From positions 806,001-870,000 of the forward strand of contig NZ_CP015243.1 of the NCBI RefSeq assembly GCF_001648175.1: DNA of 64,000 nucleotides, in the 5' to 3' direction. The first letter of the stretch is position 1; each line of letters opens with the position of its first letter. The notes under the pieces were generated by a model, which searched no databases, was not told where the DNA came from, and worked only from the letters and a program-made list of their open reading frames with translations. Below are positions 19,215 to 28,905 of this stretch, in pieces. This DNA is from Halotalea alkalilenta. GTDB lineage: Bacteria > Pseudomonadota > Gammaproteobacteria > Pseudomonadales > Halomonadaceae. The translations under genes and the position numbers were made by a program.

Positions 19215-19778
19215 TCAGAGCGTGAGCGGGGTATGCGCGCTGATCAGCCGGCAGGTGCGCTCGCCCGGATTGCTGAACCGGTGCGGTACGCTGGTGTCGA
19301 TCACGTAGCTCTGGCCGGGCTCGAGGCGATAGGTGACGCCGCCGGTGACGATCTCGAGCACGCCTTCGAGCACTGTGCCGATCTCCTCGCCGGGGTGGGT
19401 GAGCTGCTCCCCGGTGGAGCTGCCCGGTTCGTAGCTTTCGATCAGCATGCCGAGGTTGCCTTCGCCATCGGGGCGATGGATCAGCTCGAGCGATACGCCC
19501 TGGCTGCCCAGCTGGAGGCGCTCCTCGGGTTCGATCACTACCTTCGGGCGGGCGCGGGCGCGCTCTTCCTCGGCGAAGAAGTCGGCCAGCGATAATCCAT
19601 AGACGGCGAGCAGCTTATGCAGCGTGCTGACCGAGGGGGAAACCTTGTTCTGTTCGACGGTGCTCACCGCACTGTGGGTCAGCCCCGCCAGTTCGGCGAC
19701 CTTTCGCTGCGACAGGCCATGGCGCTGGCGAATCTCCGCCAGCCGGGTGCCGATCGCAAGCCACGCTGCGCCACTCAT
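19215..19778 (-). CDS. puuR: Putrescine-responsive repressor, HTH plus cupin
   Basis: 187 residues: an XRE-type helix-turn-helix (residues ~10-65, RHGLSQRKVAELAGLTHSAVS) joined to a cupin domain (GEEIGTVLEGVLEIVTGG ... PHRFSN). The resemblance to E. coli PuuR runs the whole length and ends in the same way (ISAHTP). ATG 19778 aligns with that start and has CGAGGAA about ten bases ahead; an in-frame ATG at 19820 would add 14 residues. Convergent with puuDB, it probably represses them when putrescine is absent. Confidence 0.9.
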   Translation of the reverse strand: MSGAAWLAIGTRLAEIRQRHGLSQRKVAELAGLTHSAVSTVEQNKVSPSVSTLHKLLAVYGLSLADFFAEEERARARPKVVIEPEERLQLGSQGVSLELIHRPDGEGNLGMLIESYEPGSSTGEQLTHPGEEIGTVLEGVLEIVTGGVTYRLEPGQSYVIDTSVPHRFSNPGERTCRLISAHTPLTL

Positions 19779-19970
19779 CCGCTCGACGTTCCTCGGAGTT
19801 GGGGTGAATTGGAGCTGCATGATGCGCGTAAATGCCCCGAGCGTCCATGGTCTGGAAGCGACACGCTGAGGGGAAGAACTTCGAGCAAAATAGGCTAAGC
19901 TTCGCTACAGCAAAAGGAGCGGAGAGTCCGATGCTTCGCGCTCGTAACGCTGTTCTGCGGAGAGAAAGAA

Positions 19971-21119
19971 ATGCTCGCAAGACTCAAGGATGAGTGGCTA
20001 CTGGCGCTCGCGCTGCTGATCGCACTGCTCGCCTACGGCTTCGAGTCGATGCTGCTGGATGCTGGCAGGGTGATCGCGCTCACCACGACCGTGGTGCTGA
20101 TCGTGGCCATCGTCGCCACTGCGATACGCGTCGCCCACCATGCCGAGGTGCTCGCCGAGAAGGTCGGCGATCCCTATGGCACCATGATCCTGACCCTCTC
20201 CGCGGTGCTGGTCGAGGTGATCATCCTGGTCATCGTGATGAGCCACGAGCACTCGCCGACGCTCGCTCGAGACACCATCTACGCGGCAGTGATGATCGAT
20301 ACCAACGGGATCGTCGGCCTGGCTGCCTTGATCGGCGGACTCAAGCATGGCGAGCAGCCCTACAACGACGACTCGAGCAAGGTCTACGTGGTGATGATCA
20401 TCACCGCAGTGGGGATCTCGATGCTGCTGCCCGAGTTCCTGCCCGAAGCGCGCTGGCCGCTTTACTCCGGGTTCACCATCTGCGCTATGGCGCTGCTCTA
20501 CAGCCTGTTCCTGCGGATGCAGACCGGGCCGCACAGCTACTTCTTCAGCTATAGCTACCCCGAGAAGCGCCGCCGGCAGGTCAGCGTCGGCGGGGGCGCC
20601 GCCGCCTTGGGTGGCGCTGGCGCCGAGACGGCCAGCGCGTCTTCCGATGGGCAGGAGCAGGCGCAGAGCGCGCCCTGGTCGATTGGTGTGCTGGTCGCGG
20701 GCGTTGCCTTGACCGGGGCGCTCGCCGAGGTGATGTCGCAAAGCCTGGGCGCCGCGTCCGCGGGGCTCGTGCTGCCGCCGATGCTGGTCGCCATCGTGGT
20801 CGCGATGATCTCGGCAAGCCCTGAGATCCTCACCGCGCTTCGCGCCGCGCTCGCCAACCGGATGCAGTCGGTGATCAACATCGCGCTGGGGGCTTCGCTC
20901 TCCACCGTGATCCTCACCATCCCGGTGATCGAGGCGATATCGCTCTACCAGGGCGAGCGTATCGTGATGGCGCTGACCCCGGTGCAGACGGTGATGATGG
21001 CGCTGACCCTGATCGTCGCCGCGATCAACCTCAACGACGGCGAGACCAACGCGATCGAGGGCATGACCCACTTCGTGCTGTTCGCCACCTTCGTGATGCT
21101 CTCGCTGATCGGACTGTGA
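19971..21119 (+). CDS. chaA: Calcium/proton antiporter, CaCA family
   Basis: 382 residues with about eleven membrane helices. The alpha-repeat motif GDPYGTMILTLSAVLVEVII in the first half and ASPEILTALRAALANRMQS in the second half are those of ChaA. A low-complexity cytoplasmic loop rich in Gly, Ala and Ser (residues ~200-230) separates the halves. It exports Ca2+ or Na+ for protons, useful in an alkaline or saline setting. GGAGAG precedes the ATG. Confidence 0.92.
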   Translation: MLARLKDEWLLALALLIALLAYGFESMLLDAGRVIALTTTVVLIVAIVATAIRVAHHAEVLAEKVGDPYGTMILTLSAVLVEVIILVIVMSHEHSPTLARDTIYAAVMIDTNGIVGLAALIGGLKHGEQPYNDDSSKVYVVMIITAVGISMLLPEFLPEARWPLYSGFTICAMALLYSLFLRMQTGPHSYFFSYSYPEKRRRQVSVGGGAAALGGAGAETASASSDGQEQAQSAPWSIGVLVAGVALTGALAEVMSQSLGAASAGLVLPPMLVAIVVAMISASPEILTALRAALANRMQSVINIALGASLSTVILTIPVIEAISLYQGERIVMALTPVQTVMMALTLIVAAINLNDGETNAIEGMTHFVLFATFVMLSLIGL

Positions 21120-21135
21120 GCGGGGCTCTTAGCCT

Positions 21136-21816
21136 TCAGCCCACTGCCTTGCCGCCTTTTTCCATTGCCCGCTGGTAGGCGGGGCGGGCACGGATGCGCT
21201 CGAGGAAGGCGTTCAGCGCCGTGCGCTCCTCGCCGAGCCCGCCGCGGGAGGCGGCGATTTCGAGCGGAAAGCCCATCTGGATGTCGGCGGCGCTGAAGTC
21301 GTCACCGGCGAACCAGGCGAAGCGTTCGAGTTCGCCTTCGAGATAGTCGAGATGAAGCGCCAGCTGGGGATGGGTGAAGGCGCTGTCGGCGCCTTCGCGC
21401 AGCTTGCGGGCGATCGGCCGAATCATCGCGGGCGAGCCCTGCTCGACTCGGGCGAACACCAGCTTGAGCAGCAGCAGCGGCATCAGCGACCCTTCGGCGT
21501 AGTGCAGCCAGTACGCATAGCGCCGCCGCGCCTCGCTGCCTGCGGCGGGACGAAGTTCGCTGTCGGGGGCGTGGCGGTCGAGCAAATGCTCGATGATCAG
21601 CGCCGACTCGATGACCACCCGACGCCGGCCCCGGTCATCCTCGTCGATCAGCAGCGGCGCCTTGCCGAGGGGGTGAAGCTCGCGCAGTGCGGCAGGCGCG
21701 AGCATGGTGCCGGGGTCGCGCTGGTGGCGTACCAGGCGATAGTCGAGACCGAGCTCCTCGAGCAGCCAGAGGATGCGCAGCGACCGGGAGTTGTCGAGAT
21801 GGTGCAGGGTCAGCAT
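21136..21816 (-). CDS. Glutathione S-transferase
   Basis: 226 residues, two-domain GST. The N-terminal thioredoxin fold begins LTLHHLDNSRSLRILWLLEELGLDY (residues 2-26), with the cis-Pro segment HPLGKAPLL and the glutathione-contacting VIESALIIEHL. The all-helical C-terminal domain follows from about residue 90. The substrate is unknown. It converges on chaA with 16 bases between the stops. Confidence 0.9.
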   Translation of the reverse strand: MLTLHHLDNSRSLRILWLLEELGLDYRLVRHQRDPGTMLAPAALRELHPLGKAPLLIDEDDRGRRRVVIESALIIEHLLDRHAPDSELRPAAGSEARRRYAYWLHYAEGSLMPLLLLKLVFARVEQGSPAMIRPIARKLREGADSAFTHPQLALHLDYLEGELERFAWFAGDDFSAADIQMGFPLEIAASRGGLGEERTALNAFLERIRARPAYQRAMEKGGKAVG

Positions 21817-21920
21817 GGCGGCGCTCCTCCACGAGGTGAATTGAGTTTGAGTGTCGGTGAGCGCCTGGGGCGCGTCAAACCGGCCCGCCTCGACTCCTGA
21901 TATGTAGCGACCGCAATAGG

Positions 21921-22187
21921 GTGCCTGGGCCTGCGCAGCGGCGCGAGATGCTCGGCCTGATCGAAATACTGATGGAAGATTACGAACTCAGCGTGCTGCT
22001 GGTCAGTCGCCAGCCCGATGAAATCGCGCCGCTATGCCGGCGGATCGCGTTCATTGCCGAGGGAGGAGTCGCCTGGCACGGGGCTTCGAGCGCGTTGGGC
22101 GAAGAAGCCGCTTCCATGGAGGTGCGGCGTTACCTGGGTGGAGCTTCGCGCGACGGAGTCGATCACGTGGTTATTTTACTAATATAA
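21921..22187 (+). pseudogene. Remnant of an ABC transporter ATPase C-terminal part
   Basis: An 88-codon frame reading GPAQRREMLGLIEILMEDYE, then LSVLLVSRQPDEIAPLCRRI and AFIAEGGVAWHG. This resembles the region after Walker B of an ABC ATPase, with the switch His replaced by Arg-Gln. Walker A, the signature and Walker B are absent. The tail runs into AT-rich DNA (22160-22230). It is most likely a truncated relic, although a short expressed protein cannot be excluded. Confidence 0.5.
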
Positions 22188-22383
22188 GTTTTTGATTTTA
22201 TTGGGTTTTTGGGACAAAAACGGGTTGCGGGCCAGCACGCTATTCCAAGATAATCGAAAGTCTGAGACGAACTCGATCCGAGTGCACGCCTCAGCCCGCG
22301 CTTCCATGCCTGGTGGGCCGAGGGACGCTGTGTGTGGTTTCGAGTCGCATTCCCCGCCCGTACGTCCCGAGAGGTCAGCCCAG

Positions 22384-23838
22384 GTGAGTGAGATCCAGTC
22401 CGATACCCATTTCCAACGATGGCAGGAAAGCGAAGCGCTGGCGGAGGAGATGATCCCGCTGTTGGGCCGGCTCTATCGCCACTACAACGTCATTCCTTCG
22501 CTGTTCGGCCGCTCGCTGATCAACCGCTCGGTGATCCGCATCCTCAAGAACCATCGCTACGTGCTCAAGGCCGAAGGCACTGAGCTATCGGTGAGCGACA
22601 CCATGCCGCTGGTGCGCGCGCTGGTCGAGCTCGAGCTGGCACCGGCGCACATCGATCTCGGCCGCCTCGCGGTGGCGTTCAAGCGCTCCGGACGCAGCGA
22701 CGTCGACGCTTTCCTGCGCGAGCAGCTGGCTGAAATCGTCGGTGGTCATCGGCCGGGCGGTCACGGCGGCGAGCCGCAGGACGTGGTGCTCTATGGTTTC
22801 GGGCGGATCGGTCGCATCCTCGCGCGGATCCTGATCGAGAAGGCGGGAGGGGGCAATCTGCTGCGCCTTCGCGCGATCGTGGTTCGCGGTGCCCAGGACG
22901 ACCTCGAGAAGCGCGCGAGCCTGCTGCGCCGCGACTCGGTGCATGGCCCCTTCTCCGGCTCGATCGTCGTCGATCATGAACGCAGCGCGATCATCGCCAA
23001 CGGTCACTACATCCAGGTGATCCATGCAGATTCACCGCGCGAGATCGACTACACCGCCTACGGTATCGACCAGGCCATCGTGGTCGATAATACCGGCAAG
23101 TGGCGCGACGAGGCGGGGCTCTCCCAGCATCTCGAGGCCAAGGGGGTGGCACGGGTGCTGCTCACCGCGCCGGGCAAGGGCAGCCTCAAGAACATCGTCT
23201 GCGGGGTCAACGACGCGACCATCGAGGAGGGTGACCGGATTCTCTCCGCCGCTTCCTGCACCACCAACGCGATCGTGCCGGTGCTCAAGGCGATGAACGA
23301 CGAGTTCGGCATCATCCACGGTCACGTCGAGACCGTGCACTCCTACACCAACGACCAGAACCTGATCGACAACTACCACAAGGGTGACCGCCGCGGACGC
23401 AGCGCGCCGCTCAACATGGTGATCACCGAGACCGGGGCGGCCAAGGCGGCGGCCAAGGCGCTGCCGGTACTGGCCGGCAAGCTCACCGGCAACGCGATCA
23501 GGGTGCCTACTCCCAACGTGTCGCTGGCGATCCTCAATCTCCAGCTCGAACGTCCCACCGATAGCCAATCGCTCAACGCTTACCTGCGCCGAATGGCGCT
23601 CTATTCGTCGATGCACAAGCAGATCGACTACGTCGACTCCTCGGAGGTGGTCTCCTCGGACTTCGTCGGCAACCGCCATGCAGGGGTGGTCGATGCGCGG
23701 GCGACGATCGCCGAGGATAGAAGCGCGGTGCTCTACGTCTGGTACGACAACGAGTTCGGCTACAGCTGCCAGGTGGTGAGGATCCTGCAGAAGATGTCGC
23801 GGGTGCACTTCCTCTACCTGCCGCGCGCCGAAGCCTGA
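22384..23838 (+). CDS. gap: Glyceraldehyde-3-phosphate dehydrogenase, large (~480-residue) type
   Basis: 484 residues from GTG 22384, with AGAGG about ten bases ahead. About 125 extra residues precede the Rossmann motif YGFGRIGRILARIL, the layout seen in pseudomonad and halomonad Gap. The catalytic Cys is in SAASCTTNAIVP and the His in ETVHSYTNDQ; WYDNEFGYSCQVVRI closes the domain. It interconverts glyceraldehyde 3-phosphate and 1,3-bisphosphoglycerate. The open frame starts at 22192, but codons before 22384 fall in AT-rich non-coding DNA. Confidence 0.93.
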   Translation: MSEIQSDTHFQRWQESEALAEEMIPLLGRLYRHYNVIPSLFGRSLINRSVIRILKNHRYVLKAEGTELSVSDTMPLVRALVELELAPAHIDLGRLAVAFKRSGRSDVDAFLREQLAEIVGGHRPGGHGGEPQDVVLYGFGRIGRILARILIEKAGGGNLLRLRAIVVRGAQDDLEKRASLLRRDSVHGPFSGSIVVDHERSAIIANGHYIQVIHADSPREIDYTAYGIDQAIVVDNTGKWRDEAGLSQHLEAKGVARVLLTAPGKGSLKNIVCGVNDATIEEGDRILSAASCTTNAIVPVLKAMNDEFGIIHGHVETVHSYTNDQNLIDNYHKGDRRGRSAPLNMVITETGAAKAAAKALPVLAGKLTGNAIRVPTPNVSLAILNLQLERPTDSQSLNAYLRRMALYSSMHKQIDYVDSSEVVSSDFVGNRHAGVVDARATIAEDRSAVLYVWYDNEFGYSCQVVRILQKMSRVHFLYLPRAEA

Positions 23839-23848
23839 GCCTGGCCGT

Positions 23849-23872
23849 CGTCGCGCCCGAGCGGGCGCGACG
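23849..23872. terminator. Bidirectional hairpin between gap and hlyIII gene
   Basis: A perfect 10-base stem (CGTCGCGCCC / GGGCGCGACG) with a GAGC loop lies between two convergent stops. There is no long T-tract on either side, so termination strength is uncertain. Confidence 0.7.
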
Positions 23873-23888
23873 GACGAGCAGAGGTGGC

Positions 23889-24569
23889 TCAGGGATAGGC
23901 GTAGGGCAGCACCGCGAAGTAGATGGCGAAGAAGTGGCAGACGCTGCCGCCGATCACGAACAGATGCCAGATCGCGTGGTTGAAGGGAATCCTGTCGAGC
24001 GCGTAGAAGACCACCCCGGCGGTGTAGGTGAGGCCGCCGGCGAGCAGCAGCCAGCGACCGGTGGCGGAGAGCTTGGCCGCCATCTCAGCGGGGAACAGGC
24101 ACATCAGCCATCCCATCAGCAGGTAGACCAGTACCCGTAGCAGATGGAAGCGCTCCGGCCAGACCAACTTGGCGAAGATACCGACCGCGGCCAGCGACCA
24201 GACGATGGCGAACATCGTCCAGCCGGTCGCACCGCGCATGTTGACCAGCAGGAAAGGCGTGTAGGTACCGGCGATGAGCAGGAAGATCGCGCAGTGGTCG
24301 AGCTGCCGGAGAATGTAGCGGGCGCGAGGACGGCGGGTCGCGTGGTAGAGCGTCGAGACCAGGTAGAGCAGCGTCAGGCTGGTGCCGTAGATGCTCACGC
24401 CAACGATTTTCCAAGGGTCGAGGGCAAGGCTCGCGAGGACGATCAGTATCACCATGCCGGCGACGCTCAGCGCGGCGCCGATGCCGTGGCTTGCACTGTT
24501 CAACCACTCCTCGAGCCGCGCCTGCCCGCGCAGTAACCCTCTTTCGAGCTGTTCGATCGGTTCGCGCAT
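23889..24569 (-). CDS. HlyIII/PAQR-family seven-helix membrane protein
   Basis: 226 residues with about seven membrane helices. The family motifs are SASHGIGAALS, STLYHATRRPRAR (His of the metal-like site), LDHCAIFLLIAGTYTPFLL and NHAIWHLFVIGGSVCHFFAI. Members are annotated as hemolysin III (YqfA); the cellular role in free-living bacteria is not settled, and the conserved Ser-His-Asp-His set suggests a metal-dependent hydrolase fold. ATG 24569 is chosen for GAGGAT eight bases ahead. Confidence 0.9.
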   Translation of the reverse strand: MREPIEQLERGLLRGQARLEEWLNSASHGIGAALSVAGMVILIVLASLALDPWKIVGVSIYGTSLTLLYLVSTLYHATRRPRARYILRQLDHCAIFLLIAGTYTPFLLVNMRGATGWTMFAIVWSLAAVGIFAKLVWPERFHLLRVLVYLLMGWLMCLFPAEMAAKLSATGRWLLLAGGLTYTAGVVFYALDRIPFNHAIWHLFVIGGSVCHFFAIYFAVLPYAYP

Positions 24570-24616
24570 CGTCGTGATCCTCGCAGCAGCAAGTATTGGC
24601 ACGACGCAAAGGTCGG

Positions 24617-25297
24617 TCAGCGCTCCGGGGTGCTGTTTTCGTCGAGGCGTAGCGTCGCGGAGGTCAAGTCGTGCTGATCTTCTACGCTATCGATACGACT
24701 GAAGTCGCGCAAGGCCATCATGTGGCCGAGCTTGCTCGCCTTGGTCGCCAGATAGTGCTCGTTGTAGTCGTTGAGCCCGGTGGTCAGAGGCTGGCGTTCG
24801 GTGATGATCACGCCTGCATTGGTCAGCGCAGCGACCTTGCGCGGATTGTTGGTCATCAGCCGAAGCGAATGGATGCCGAGGTGTTCGAGCATCGGCATGC
24901 AGAGATCATAGCGGCGCAGGTCCGGGGCGAAGCCGAGATGCTGGTTGGCCTCGACGGTGTCGAGGCCTTGATCCTGCAGGTGATAGGCGCGGATCTTGTT
25001 GATCAGGCCGATGCCGCGGCCCTCCTGGCGCAGGTAGAGCAGCACGCCGCGGCCCTCCTCGGCGATCCGTTTGAGCGCCTCCTGCAGCTGGTAGCCACAG
25101 TCGCAGCGCATCGAGAACAGGGCATCGCCGGTCAGGCACTCGGAGTGCACCCGGCCGAGTACCGGTTCGCCGTCGGCGACGTCGCCGAGGGTCAGGGCGA
25201 TGTGCTCCTTGCCGGTCTCCTCATCTTCGAACCCGTGCATGGTGAAGTTGGCGAACGACGTGGGGAGCAAGCAGTTGGAAATATACCGCAGTGTCAC
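24617..25297 (-). CDS. ribA: GTP cyclohydrolase II
   Basis: 226 residues. It opens GTP to start riboflavin synthesis. The zinc-binding cysteines are in [18 protein letters not shown], followed by [17 protein letters not shown] and the NNPRKVAAL segment, all close to E. coli RibA. The C-terminus extends about 25 residues beyond the E. coli protein without recognisable motif. It is encoded as a single-domain enzyme, not fused to RibB. Confidence 0.96.
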   Translation of the reverse strand: MTLRYISNCLLPTSFANFTMHGFEDEETGKEHIALTLGDVADGEPVLGRVHSECLTGDALFSMRCDCGYQLQEALKRIAEEGRGVLLYLRQEGRGIGLINKIRAYHLQDQGLDTVEANQHLGFAPDLRRYDLCMPMLEHLGIHSLRLMTNNPRKVAALTNAGVIITERQPLTTGLNDYNEHYLATKASKLGHMMALRDFSRIDSVEDQHDLTSATLRLDENSTPER

Positions 25298-25598
25298 GGG
25301 AGCCTCGCAGGTGCCAGCGATGTCATCGGGTATCGCCGGGCACGTAAAAGGAAATGGCCGCTACTTTAGCATCGTCCGGCATCAGCGTCTTATACAGCCG
25401 GGCTATAACCATGATCGAGCCATCGAATCAGTCGGCAGCGCAAGCGCGCGCGGCGCAGGTTCGAATACCCCCGGCATCGATGCCCGGTCTTGCATGCCTT
25501 GAGTCTCACATACATGGCGCGGCTCGATTCGCTACAATTCTCCCGCTATCTCGAAAGGCGATGTCCATCGCTCGAGCCACCCAGAGAAGAGACTCGCA
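25298..25598. other. Divergent promoter region ribA / hemE, no gene
   Basis: About 300 bases between two divergent genes. No coding frame is credible. Both promoters should lie here, but no textbook -35/-10 pair was obvious. GAAGAGA lies shortly before the hemE start. No FMN riboswitch pattern was recognised on the ribA side. Confidence 0.4.
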
Positions 25599-26660
25599 AT
25601 GGCTTTGAAAAACGACCGTTTCCTTCGTGCCCTGGCGCGCCAGCCGGTGGATCGCACCCCGGTGTGGATGATGCGACAAGCCGGACGCTATCTGCCCGAG
25701 TACCGGCGTACGCGCGAGGAGGCGGGCGACTTCATGGCGCTGTGCAAGGACCCTGCGCGGGCCTGCGAGGTGACCCTGCAGCCGCTCGCGCGCTATCCGC
25801 TCGACGCTGCGATATTGTTCTCCGACATCCTCACCGTGCCTGATGCCATGGGGCTGGGGCTGCACTTCGTCGCCGGCGAAGGGCCGCGTTTCCACCACCC
25901 GGTACGTGACCGCGCGGCGATTGCCGCGCTGTCCAAGCCGCATATCGAGCGGGATCTCGACTATGTGATCGAGGCGGTGCGAGTGATCCGCCGCGAGCTC
26001 AATGATCGACTGCCATTGATCGGCTTCTCCGGCAGCCCCTGGACGCTTGCGACCTACATGGTCGAGGGCGGGCCGAGCAAGGAGTTTCGCTATATCAAGG
26101 GCATGCTGTATGGCGATCCGCATGCGCTGCATGCGCTGCTTTCGCTGCTGGCCACGGCGGTCACCGACTATCTCAATGCCCAGATCCTCGCCGGTGCGCA
26201 GGCGGTACAGATCTTCGACACCTGGGGAGGCGTGCTCAGCACGCCGGCCTACCAGGCCTTCTCGCTCGATTACATGCGCCGTATCGTCGATGGCCTGATT
26301 CGCGAGCACCAGGGGCGCAAAGTACCGGTGATCCTGTTCACCAAGCACGGTGGGCAATGGCTCGAGCGGATCGGGGAGAGCGGCTGCGACGCGGTTGGGC
26401 TCGACTGGACCACTGAGCTTGGCGATGCGCGCGCCCGGGTCGGCGACCGTCTCGCGCTGCAGGGCAACCTCGACCCGGGCGTGCTGTTCGGCGCGCCTTC
26501 GATGATCCGCGCCGAAGTCGCGCGTACGCTTGCAAGCTTCGGCCACGGCCCGGGGCACGTCTTCAACCTGGGCCACGGCATCTCGCAGTTCACTCCTCCG
26601 GAGAATGTCGATGTGTTCCTTTCAGCGCTCCACGAGCTCAGCCCTGCCTATCACGCCTGA
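25599..26660 (+). CDS. hemE: Uroporphyrinogen decarboxylase
   Basis: 353 residues, the usual length. It converts uroporphyrinogen III to coproporphyrinogen III in heme synthesis. Hallmarks are [15 protein letters not shown] near residue 23, [12 protein letters not shown] (active-site Asp), [23 protein letters not shown], and FNLGHGI near the end. Confidence 0.97.
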   Translation: MALKNDRFLRALARQPVDRTPVWMMRQAGRYLPEYRRTREEAGDFMALCKDPARACEVTLQPLARYPLDAAILFSDILTVPDAMGLGLHFVAGEGPRFHHPVRDRAAIAALSKPHIERDLDYVIEAVRVIRRELNDRLPLIGFSGSPWTLATYMVEGGPSKEFRYIKGMLYGDPHALHALLSLLATAVTDYLNAQILAGAQAVQIFDTWGGVLSTPAYQAFSLDYMRRIVDGLIREHQGRKVPVILFTKHGGQWLERIGESGCDAVGLDWTTELGDARARVGDRLALQGNLDPGVLFGAPSMIRAEVARTLASFGHGPGHVFNLGHGISQFTPPENVDVFLSALHELSPAYHA

Positions 26661-27102
26661 GCGGCTAGTGGCCTACGACGGCGGCTGTCCGTTCTGCCGC
26701 CGTTCGATTGCGACCCTGCTGCACTGGCAGGCTCGTGACGCGACCGGGCTGTTCGTGCTCGACTCTCCTCTGGCGCGGCGGCTGGGCGCGCATTTCGGCG
26801 AGGATCCCGCCTCTTTTGACAGCTCCTGGCTGATCGAAGCCGGGCAGCTGCATCGCGACAGCGATGCGGGATGGCGCCTGGCGCGTCACTTCCGCTGGCC
26901 ATGGCGCGCGCTGGTGGCGCTGCGCTGGGTGCCACCGCCGCTTCGCGATGGCACCTATCGCTTGATCGCGCGTAATCGTCACCGCTTCCAGCCCGGGCTC
27001 GCCGATGCCGATCGCGCAGCGATCGACGCCCGGCGTGTCGAGTCTCTGCGCGTCGCCGACTGCATCGCGCTTGGCCTGCCTGAGTCGCTGGCCGAGCGGT
27101 GA
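26611..27102 (+). CDS. DCC-family (DUF393) thiol-disulfide oxidoreductase-like protein
   Basis: About 163 residues. The D-G-x-C-P-F-C motif defining the DCC family appears as [10 protein letters not shown] near the N-terminus, and the rest fits the family ([18 protein letters not shown]). ATG 26611 has GGAGA six bases ahead and overlaps hemE by about 50 bases. ATG 26605 or GTG 26669, directly before the motif, are alternatives. Members are thioredoxin-fold proteins of largely unknown function. Confidence 0.8.
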   Translation: MCSFQRSTSSALPITPERLVAYDGGCPFCRRSIATLLHWQARDATGLFVLDSPLARRLGAHFGEDPASFDSSWLIEAGQLHRDSDAGWRLARHFRWPWRALVALRWVPPPLRDGTYRLIARNRHRFQPGLADADRAAIDARRVESLRVADCIALGLPESLAER

Positions 27103-27103
27103 G

Positions 27104-27131
27104 CGCGCGACCGGTGCTGGCCGGCCGCGCG
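27104..27131. terminator. Hairpin between convergent genes
   Basis: CGCGCG-A-CCGG pairs with CCGG-C-CGCGCG around a six-base loop, one mismatch in an otherwise GC-only stem. It sits between the DUF393 gene and the 2-oxoglutarate oxygenase gene, two stops facing each other. No T-tract. Confidence 0.5.
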
Positions 27132-27144
27132 GTGGTGGAGCAGC

Positions 27145-28200
27145 TCAGCCAGCGCCGTCGGCCAGTGCGGCGAAGTTGGCGTTGACCCGGCCCTGCAGAT
27201 AGTCCTGCGCGGTCATCGGCGGATACTTGCCCGCGGGACCTTCGATCACCGCGTCGCGGTTGGCCTGACAGAAGAAGGCGAGGCTGTAGCGCTCATCGAC
27301 CGGGCCGCCGGTGGCGGGGCTCTTGACCCGATGGAAGTTGGACTTGAGCCGGTCGTCGCTCCAGCGCATCAGCATGTCGCCGATGTTGCAGGTGATCACG
27401 CCCTCCCTGGGCTCTACGTTGGTCCACACCGGTTCATCGAGATCACGCCCGGGGCACACTTGCAGTCCGCCCTGGCCCTCGCGCTGGAACAAAAGCGTCA
27501 GGCAGTCGAAGTCGGTATGGGCACCGGCGCGCCAGACGCTCGCGTTCTTCGCCTGTTCGGCATCGAGGGCGAAGTAATGAAGCAAGCGCAGCGTGCTCTG
27601 GTAGCTCGGCCGTGCGGGATCATGGGCCTCGGTGAAGAACTCCCGCGGAAAACCCAGCCGGTCGGCGAAGCAGGAGAGTACCCGCATGCCTACCTGCCAG
27701 CTCTTGCGCTCGAAGTCGAGCATCACCGCACGGAAGCCGGCGAGCTCTTCCTCGCTCGGCCACAGCCCCTCCATGTGCGGGCGGGTGATCTGATAGGACT
27801 CCTTCTGGTCCGGCGTGCGCGTCGAGGGCCGCACCTGCGCCTTGCTCTCCCAGCCGACATTCAACGCGCGCTGCAATGGATACCGCGCCTTCACCGCTTC
27901 GGGCAGGGAGAAGAATGCCTCCATCGCCGAGAAAGCGGCGCGGATCTCTTCAAGAGCAATGCCATGGCCGTCGAGTTGGAAGAAGCCGACTTCGGTGGCG
28001 GCATTCCACAGCTCGTCGGCGATCTCTTCCCGCCGCGCGTCGAAATCGCTCAGGTCTATCAGCGGGATCGCAGTGGCGTCGCTCTCCACGCCCCGTGCGC
28101 CCATGCGGGCCTCCTTGTCGAGCTCGACCAGGCGTGAGGCAGCGGGGGTGGAATTCGCGGACGCGGCAGGGGTAGTGCGAGGGTAGTGTTCGGTCATCAT
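27145..28200 (-). CDS. 2-oxoglutarate/Fe(II)-dependent oxygenase, isopenicillin N synthase-like
   Basis: 351 residues. The N-terminal DIOX_N domain (IPLIDLSDFDARREEIADEL) is followed by the jelly-roll oxygenase core. Iron ligands are the H and D of AGAHTDFDCLTLL and the His of NFHRVKSP; the 2-oxoglutarate-binding Arg is in RYSLAFF. ATG 28200 is taken because GGAGAC precedes it. Bacterial members act on amino acids, nucleobases or peptides; nothing here fixes the substrate. It is transcribed divergently from the aap operon. Confidence 0.88.
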   Translation of the reverse strand: MMTEHYPRTTPAASANSTPAASRLVELDKEARMGARGVESDATAIPLIDLSDFDARREEIADELWNAATEVGFFQLDGHGIALEEIRAAFSAMEAFFSLPEAVKARYPLQRALNVGWESKAQVRPSTRTPDQKESYQITRPHMEGLWPSEEELAGFRAVMLDFERKSWQVGMRVLSCFADRLGFPREFFTEAHDPARPSYQSTLRLLHYFALDAEQAKNASVWRAGAHTDFDCLTLLFQREGQGGLQVCPGRDLDEPVWTNVEPREGVITCNIGDMLMRWSDDRLKSNFHRVKSPATGGPVDERYSLAFFCQANRDAVIEGPAGKYPPMTAQDYLQGRVNANFAALADGAG

Positions 28201-28605
28201 GGGGTCTCCGCTCGAAGGCTTTCGCGCTCGCCCTCGCCATGGCGATCCCGCAGGCCACCGTTCGCCCCCGCGGCGTGCGAACGCAGACACACCGTGGAAA
28301 GAGGGAGGACGGGGAAGGAATGCGCATGGCGGTGGTCGTCTCCAAAAAGCCTGACAGGCGTGTTTGGAGAGCAATGTCCCGGGCGGGAGCCCTGACCGCT
28401 TCTACTCTCTTGATTGGGGATGGCGATCGACGTCGCCATGGTGGCGCCCGTTGGGGGCCACGCATGGAAAGAAAGCAGGAAGCGTGCCAAAGGTTTTTCG
28501 ATTCATGCGTTCATCAACGAGTGTTTCTATACGTATGAATCCAAAACGATTTTCTCACTATGGCGATACCCTGGCGATGCGTCGCCGGCATGGAGATGGG
28601 CGCAT

Positions 28606-28622
28606 TGCACCAAATTGGAACA
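28606..28622. promoter_or_regulatory. Candidate NtrC-binding site upstream of aapJ
   Basis: TGCACCAAATTGGAACA matches the E. coli glnA NtrC site TGCACCAACATGGTGCT at 12 of 17 positions, with an intact left half. It lies about 270 bases upstream of the sigma-54 promoter, a normal enhancer distance. The right half is imperfect. Confidence 0.4.
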
Positions 28623-28889
28623 TTAAATGCGCATTAAGCACGTTTTGTGCGCGCCCCCGGCACCGTGCTGGGGCATCGGTGTCATTCGCCCGTAATCTTT
28701 TAGCAACTGGCTGAAACGAAAGGTTAAATGAAAGATGTCATAGAGGAGGGAAGGGGTTTCGAGGGCGACGAACGGGTCGCAGCCTGCACCATAGCTGCGC
28801 TGCCAAGGTCGCCTTGAGAGGAATGCTGAGGCATCGGATAGTGTCCAGGCCCCGGTTGGGGCGACTTCGTAGGCGGCGACGCGCAAAGT

Positions 28890-28905
28890 TGGAACGTTCT
28901 TTGCA
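28890..28905 (+). promoter_or_regulatory. Sigma-54 (-24/-12) promoter for aapJQMP
   Basis: TGGAACGTTCTTTGCA has GG-N10-GC and differs at one position from the specified bases of the consensus TGGCACG-N4-TTGCA. Transcription would start near 28916, about 110 bases before aapJ. It is consistent with nitrogen-limitation control through NtrC. Confidence 0.75.

Noticed and set aside
22260..22375. tRNA-like stretch with GGTTTCGAGTCGCATTCC
   Set aside because: Only the T-arm-like piece is present. No acceptor pairing, anticodon arm or CCA could be found.
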